This document shows, in pieces, positions 62,591 to 64,000 of a stretch of DNA of 64,000 nucleotides; position 1 is the stretch's first letter, and each line of letters starts with the position of its first letter. The stretch spans positions 66,685-130,684 of the forward strand of contig DATMAU010000018.1 in assembly GCA_035559775.1 (NCBI GenBank), read 5' to 3'. The DNA comes from AG1 sp035559775 (GTDB taxonomy: Archaea; Thermoproteota; Thermoprotei_A; Sulfolobales; AG1). The translations under genes were made by a program, and so were the position numbers. The notes beneath the pieces were generated by a model that was not told the origin of the DNA, did not search any database, and was given only the letters and a program-made list of their open reading frames with translations.

Positions 62591-63658
62591 TTGCCTGCTG
62601 TAGAGCTTGTTAGTGTTACTAAGAGGTTTGGTAGGACTGTCGCTGTTGATAGTGTTAGTTTTAGTGTTGAGAAGGGAGAGCTCTTCACGATTCTTGGTCC
62701 TTCTGGGTGTGGTAAGACTACTACTCTTAGGCTTATTGCTGGGCTTGAGATCCCTGATGGTGGTAGGATCTATATTGGTGGTAGGGATGTTACTTGGAGT
62801 AAGCCTTATGAGAGGAACACTGCTATGGTTTTTCAGAACTGGGCTTTATGGCCCCATATGAGTGTTTTTGATAATATAGCCTATGGATTGAGGGTTAGGA
62901 AGGTCCCTGGGGATGAGGTTAGGAGGAGGGTTAAACGGATCCTCGAGATCGTTGGTCTTGAGGGGCTTGAGAACCGCTATCCCCACCAGCTCTCGGGGGG
63001 TCAGCAGCAGAGGGTTGCTTTGGCTAGGGCTCTTGTGGTTGAGCCGGAGGTCCTCTTGCTAGACGAGCCTCTGAGCAATCTAGATGCGAGGCTCAGGATC
63101 TCGATGAGGAGCGAGATCAGGTCTATGCAGAAGAAGCTAGGGATCACAGCTATATATGTTACACACGACCAGGAGGAGGCCATGTCGATCTCGGATAGAA
63201 TAGGTATCATGGATAAGGGGAGGATGATCCAGATAGGAAGCCCAGAAGAGATCTATAAAAACCCGAGAAACCTCTTCGTAGCAACATTCATAGGAAAAAG
63301 CGCCACAATAGAGGGGAAGATCATAGAGATAAACAGCGACATAGTCGAGATAGAAACACCAGGAGGCAGAATAAAAGCCCGCTGGATGGACAGAGAAAAA
63401 CCAACAACAGGCGGTAGAGCAGTAATAGTGATAAGACCAGAAGAGACAAGCATATCAAGACAACCAAAAGGATCATGCATAGAAGGCATATTGAAAAACA
63501 CATCATTCCTAGGAGACAGAACCCAAGTAACAATCGAAATAGGAGGCAGAGACATAATCACATACACAGACCCACGAGAAACAGAAACACTAAGATCAAG
63601 AGAAACAATAAAAATATACCTATGCCTAGAAGAACCACCAAAAGCATTCCAAACATAA
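62591..63658 (+). CDS. ABC transporter ATP-binding protein (MalK/UgpC type)
   Basis: A 355-residue ATPase of the carbohydrate-uptake (CUT1) type. Walker A GPSGCGKTTTLRL, Q-loop VFQNWALWPH, signature LSGGQQQRVALARAL, Walker B EVLLLDEPLSNLD and switch VTHDQEEAM. The C-terminal part is a MOP/TOBE regulatory domain (VIVIRPEETSIS). It likely powers import of a sugar or polyol; the membrane and binding subunits are not in the window upstream. TTG 62591. The first half is strikingly G/T-rich at synonymous sites and the second half A/C-rich. Confidence 0.88.
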   Translation: MPAVELVSVTKRFGRTVAVDSVSFSVEKGELFTILGPSGCGKTTTLRLIAGLEIPDGGRIYIGGRDVTWSKPYERNTAMVFQNWALWPHMSVFDNIAYGLRVRKVPGDEVRRRVKRILEIVGLEGLENRYPHQLSGGQQQRVALARALVVEPEVLLLDEPLSNLDARLRISMRSEIRSMQKKLGITAIYVTHDQEEAMSISDRIGIMDKGRMIQIGSPEEIYKNPRNLFVATFIGKSATIEGKIIEINSDIVEIETPGGRIKARWMDREKPTTGGRAVIVIRPEETSISRQPKGSCIEGILKNTSFLGDRTQVTIEIGGRDIITYTDPRETETLRSRETIKIYLCLEEPPKAFQT

Positions 63659-63689
63659 AAACACCCAAACACAGATCATAACGAGCATA

Positions 63690-64000
63690 ATGAGCAGTCA
63701 AAACATCACCATACCCGAGAGGATCGTTAAAAAAGCCAAAGAGCTAGGAATAGATATAACAGACATAGTGATCGAAACACTAGCAGAGAAGCTAGGAATA
63801 GATCCCGTAGAAGAGCTAGAAGCACGCACAGAGCTAGCGAAAAAATACCTAGAAGAAGGAATAAGACTCACAGACAGCAACCCCGTACAAGCATCAGAAA
63901 AACTCTACAAAGCCGCGGAAGAAGCTGTAAAAGCAGCAGCAAAGATCCTCAACCTACCAGTAATATCAAACGTTAAAGAGAGAGGCAGATGGACAGCAAC
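63690..64000 (+). CDS. PaREP1-family protein, cut by the window edge
   Basis: The frame from ATG 63690 runs open to the end (103 codons seen). After an N-terminal segment IVKKAKELGIDITDIVIETL comes KYLEEGIRLTDSNPVQASEK, LYKAAEEAVKAAAKIL and KERGRWTA, the PaREP1 helical domain known as a multicopy family in Pyrobaculum and other Thermoprotei. Its role is unknown; a HEPN-like helical fold has been proposed for related proteins. It follows the ABC ATPase by 31 nt. Confidence 0.8.
   Translation, partial: MSSQNITIPERIVKKAKELGIDITDIVIETLAEKLGIDPVEELEARTELAKKYLEEGIRLTDSNPVQASEKLYKAAEEAVKAAAKILNLPVISNVKERGRWTA

Overview
The window is 64 kb of chromosome from a hyperthermophilic archaeon of the Thermoproteota (class Thermoprotei). 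The signs are AGG/AGA-dominated arginine and ATA-rich isoleucine codons, many TTG and GTG starts, many genes whose start lies about 25-35 nt after a TTTATA-type box (leaderless transcripts), a RIO2 kinase, an archaeal adenylate kinase, a DUF460 protein, PAN, a PaREP1 protein and a protoglobin very like that of Aeropyrum. I cannot fix the order or genus from sequence alone. There is one tRNA (Gly-GCC) and no rRNA.

Layout. 0-9 kb: acetamidase, an LSm/RIO2/DUF460 gene run, a ComA-like enzyme, an orphan beta-class DNA methyltransferase, a nucleotidyltransferase gene pair, an orphan antitoxin and an M24 peptidase relative. 9-22 kb is an accessory island. It holds decayed CRISPR-like repeats at 9.0-9.5 and 16.5-17.05 kb (inverted copies of one another), an OppC permease fragment cut off at one repeat, an MFS/M20/deacetylase operon, a fused HEPN-MNT protein, and a MarR regulator plus protoglobin bracketed by a 96-nt inverted repeat with one mismatch. 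These brackets belong to a repeated element that looks like the 3' end of IS200/IS605 tnpB genes. 22-34 kb: ATPase, TAXI-TRAP transporter, PAN/PUA/PAC2 proteasome cluster, TPP enzyme and a nuclease-fold protein. 34-36.5 kb: two glycosyltransferases. 36.6-44 kb: transporters and a five-gene operon that joins an ECF importer to an amidohydrolase. 44-46 kb: a second DUF72 gene, a winged-helix regulator and a VapBC pair with a dead toxin. 46.7-60.6 kb is a surface-polysaccharide region: glycosyltransferases, methyltransferases (several decayed), adkA and an rmlA/epimerase/rmlD/rmlC operon for dTDP-deoxysugars. 61.3-62.0 kb: an intact AbrB-type VapBC. 62.6-64 kb: a sugar-type ABC ATPase and a PaREP1 protein cut by the window edge.

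How it fits together. The organism looks like a heterotrophic peptide, sugar and small-molecule scavenger (M20, M24, TRAP, ECF and MFS systems) with a glycan-decorated surface. The 9-22 kb and 46-52 kb stretches show repeated insertion, inversion and gene decay. A striking large-scale pattern is that coding strands tend to be G/T-rich at synonymous sites near the start of a transcription unit and A/C-rich near its end, on both strands.
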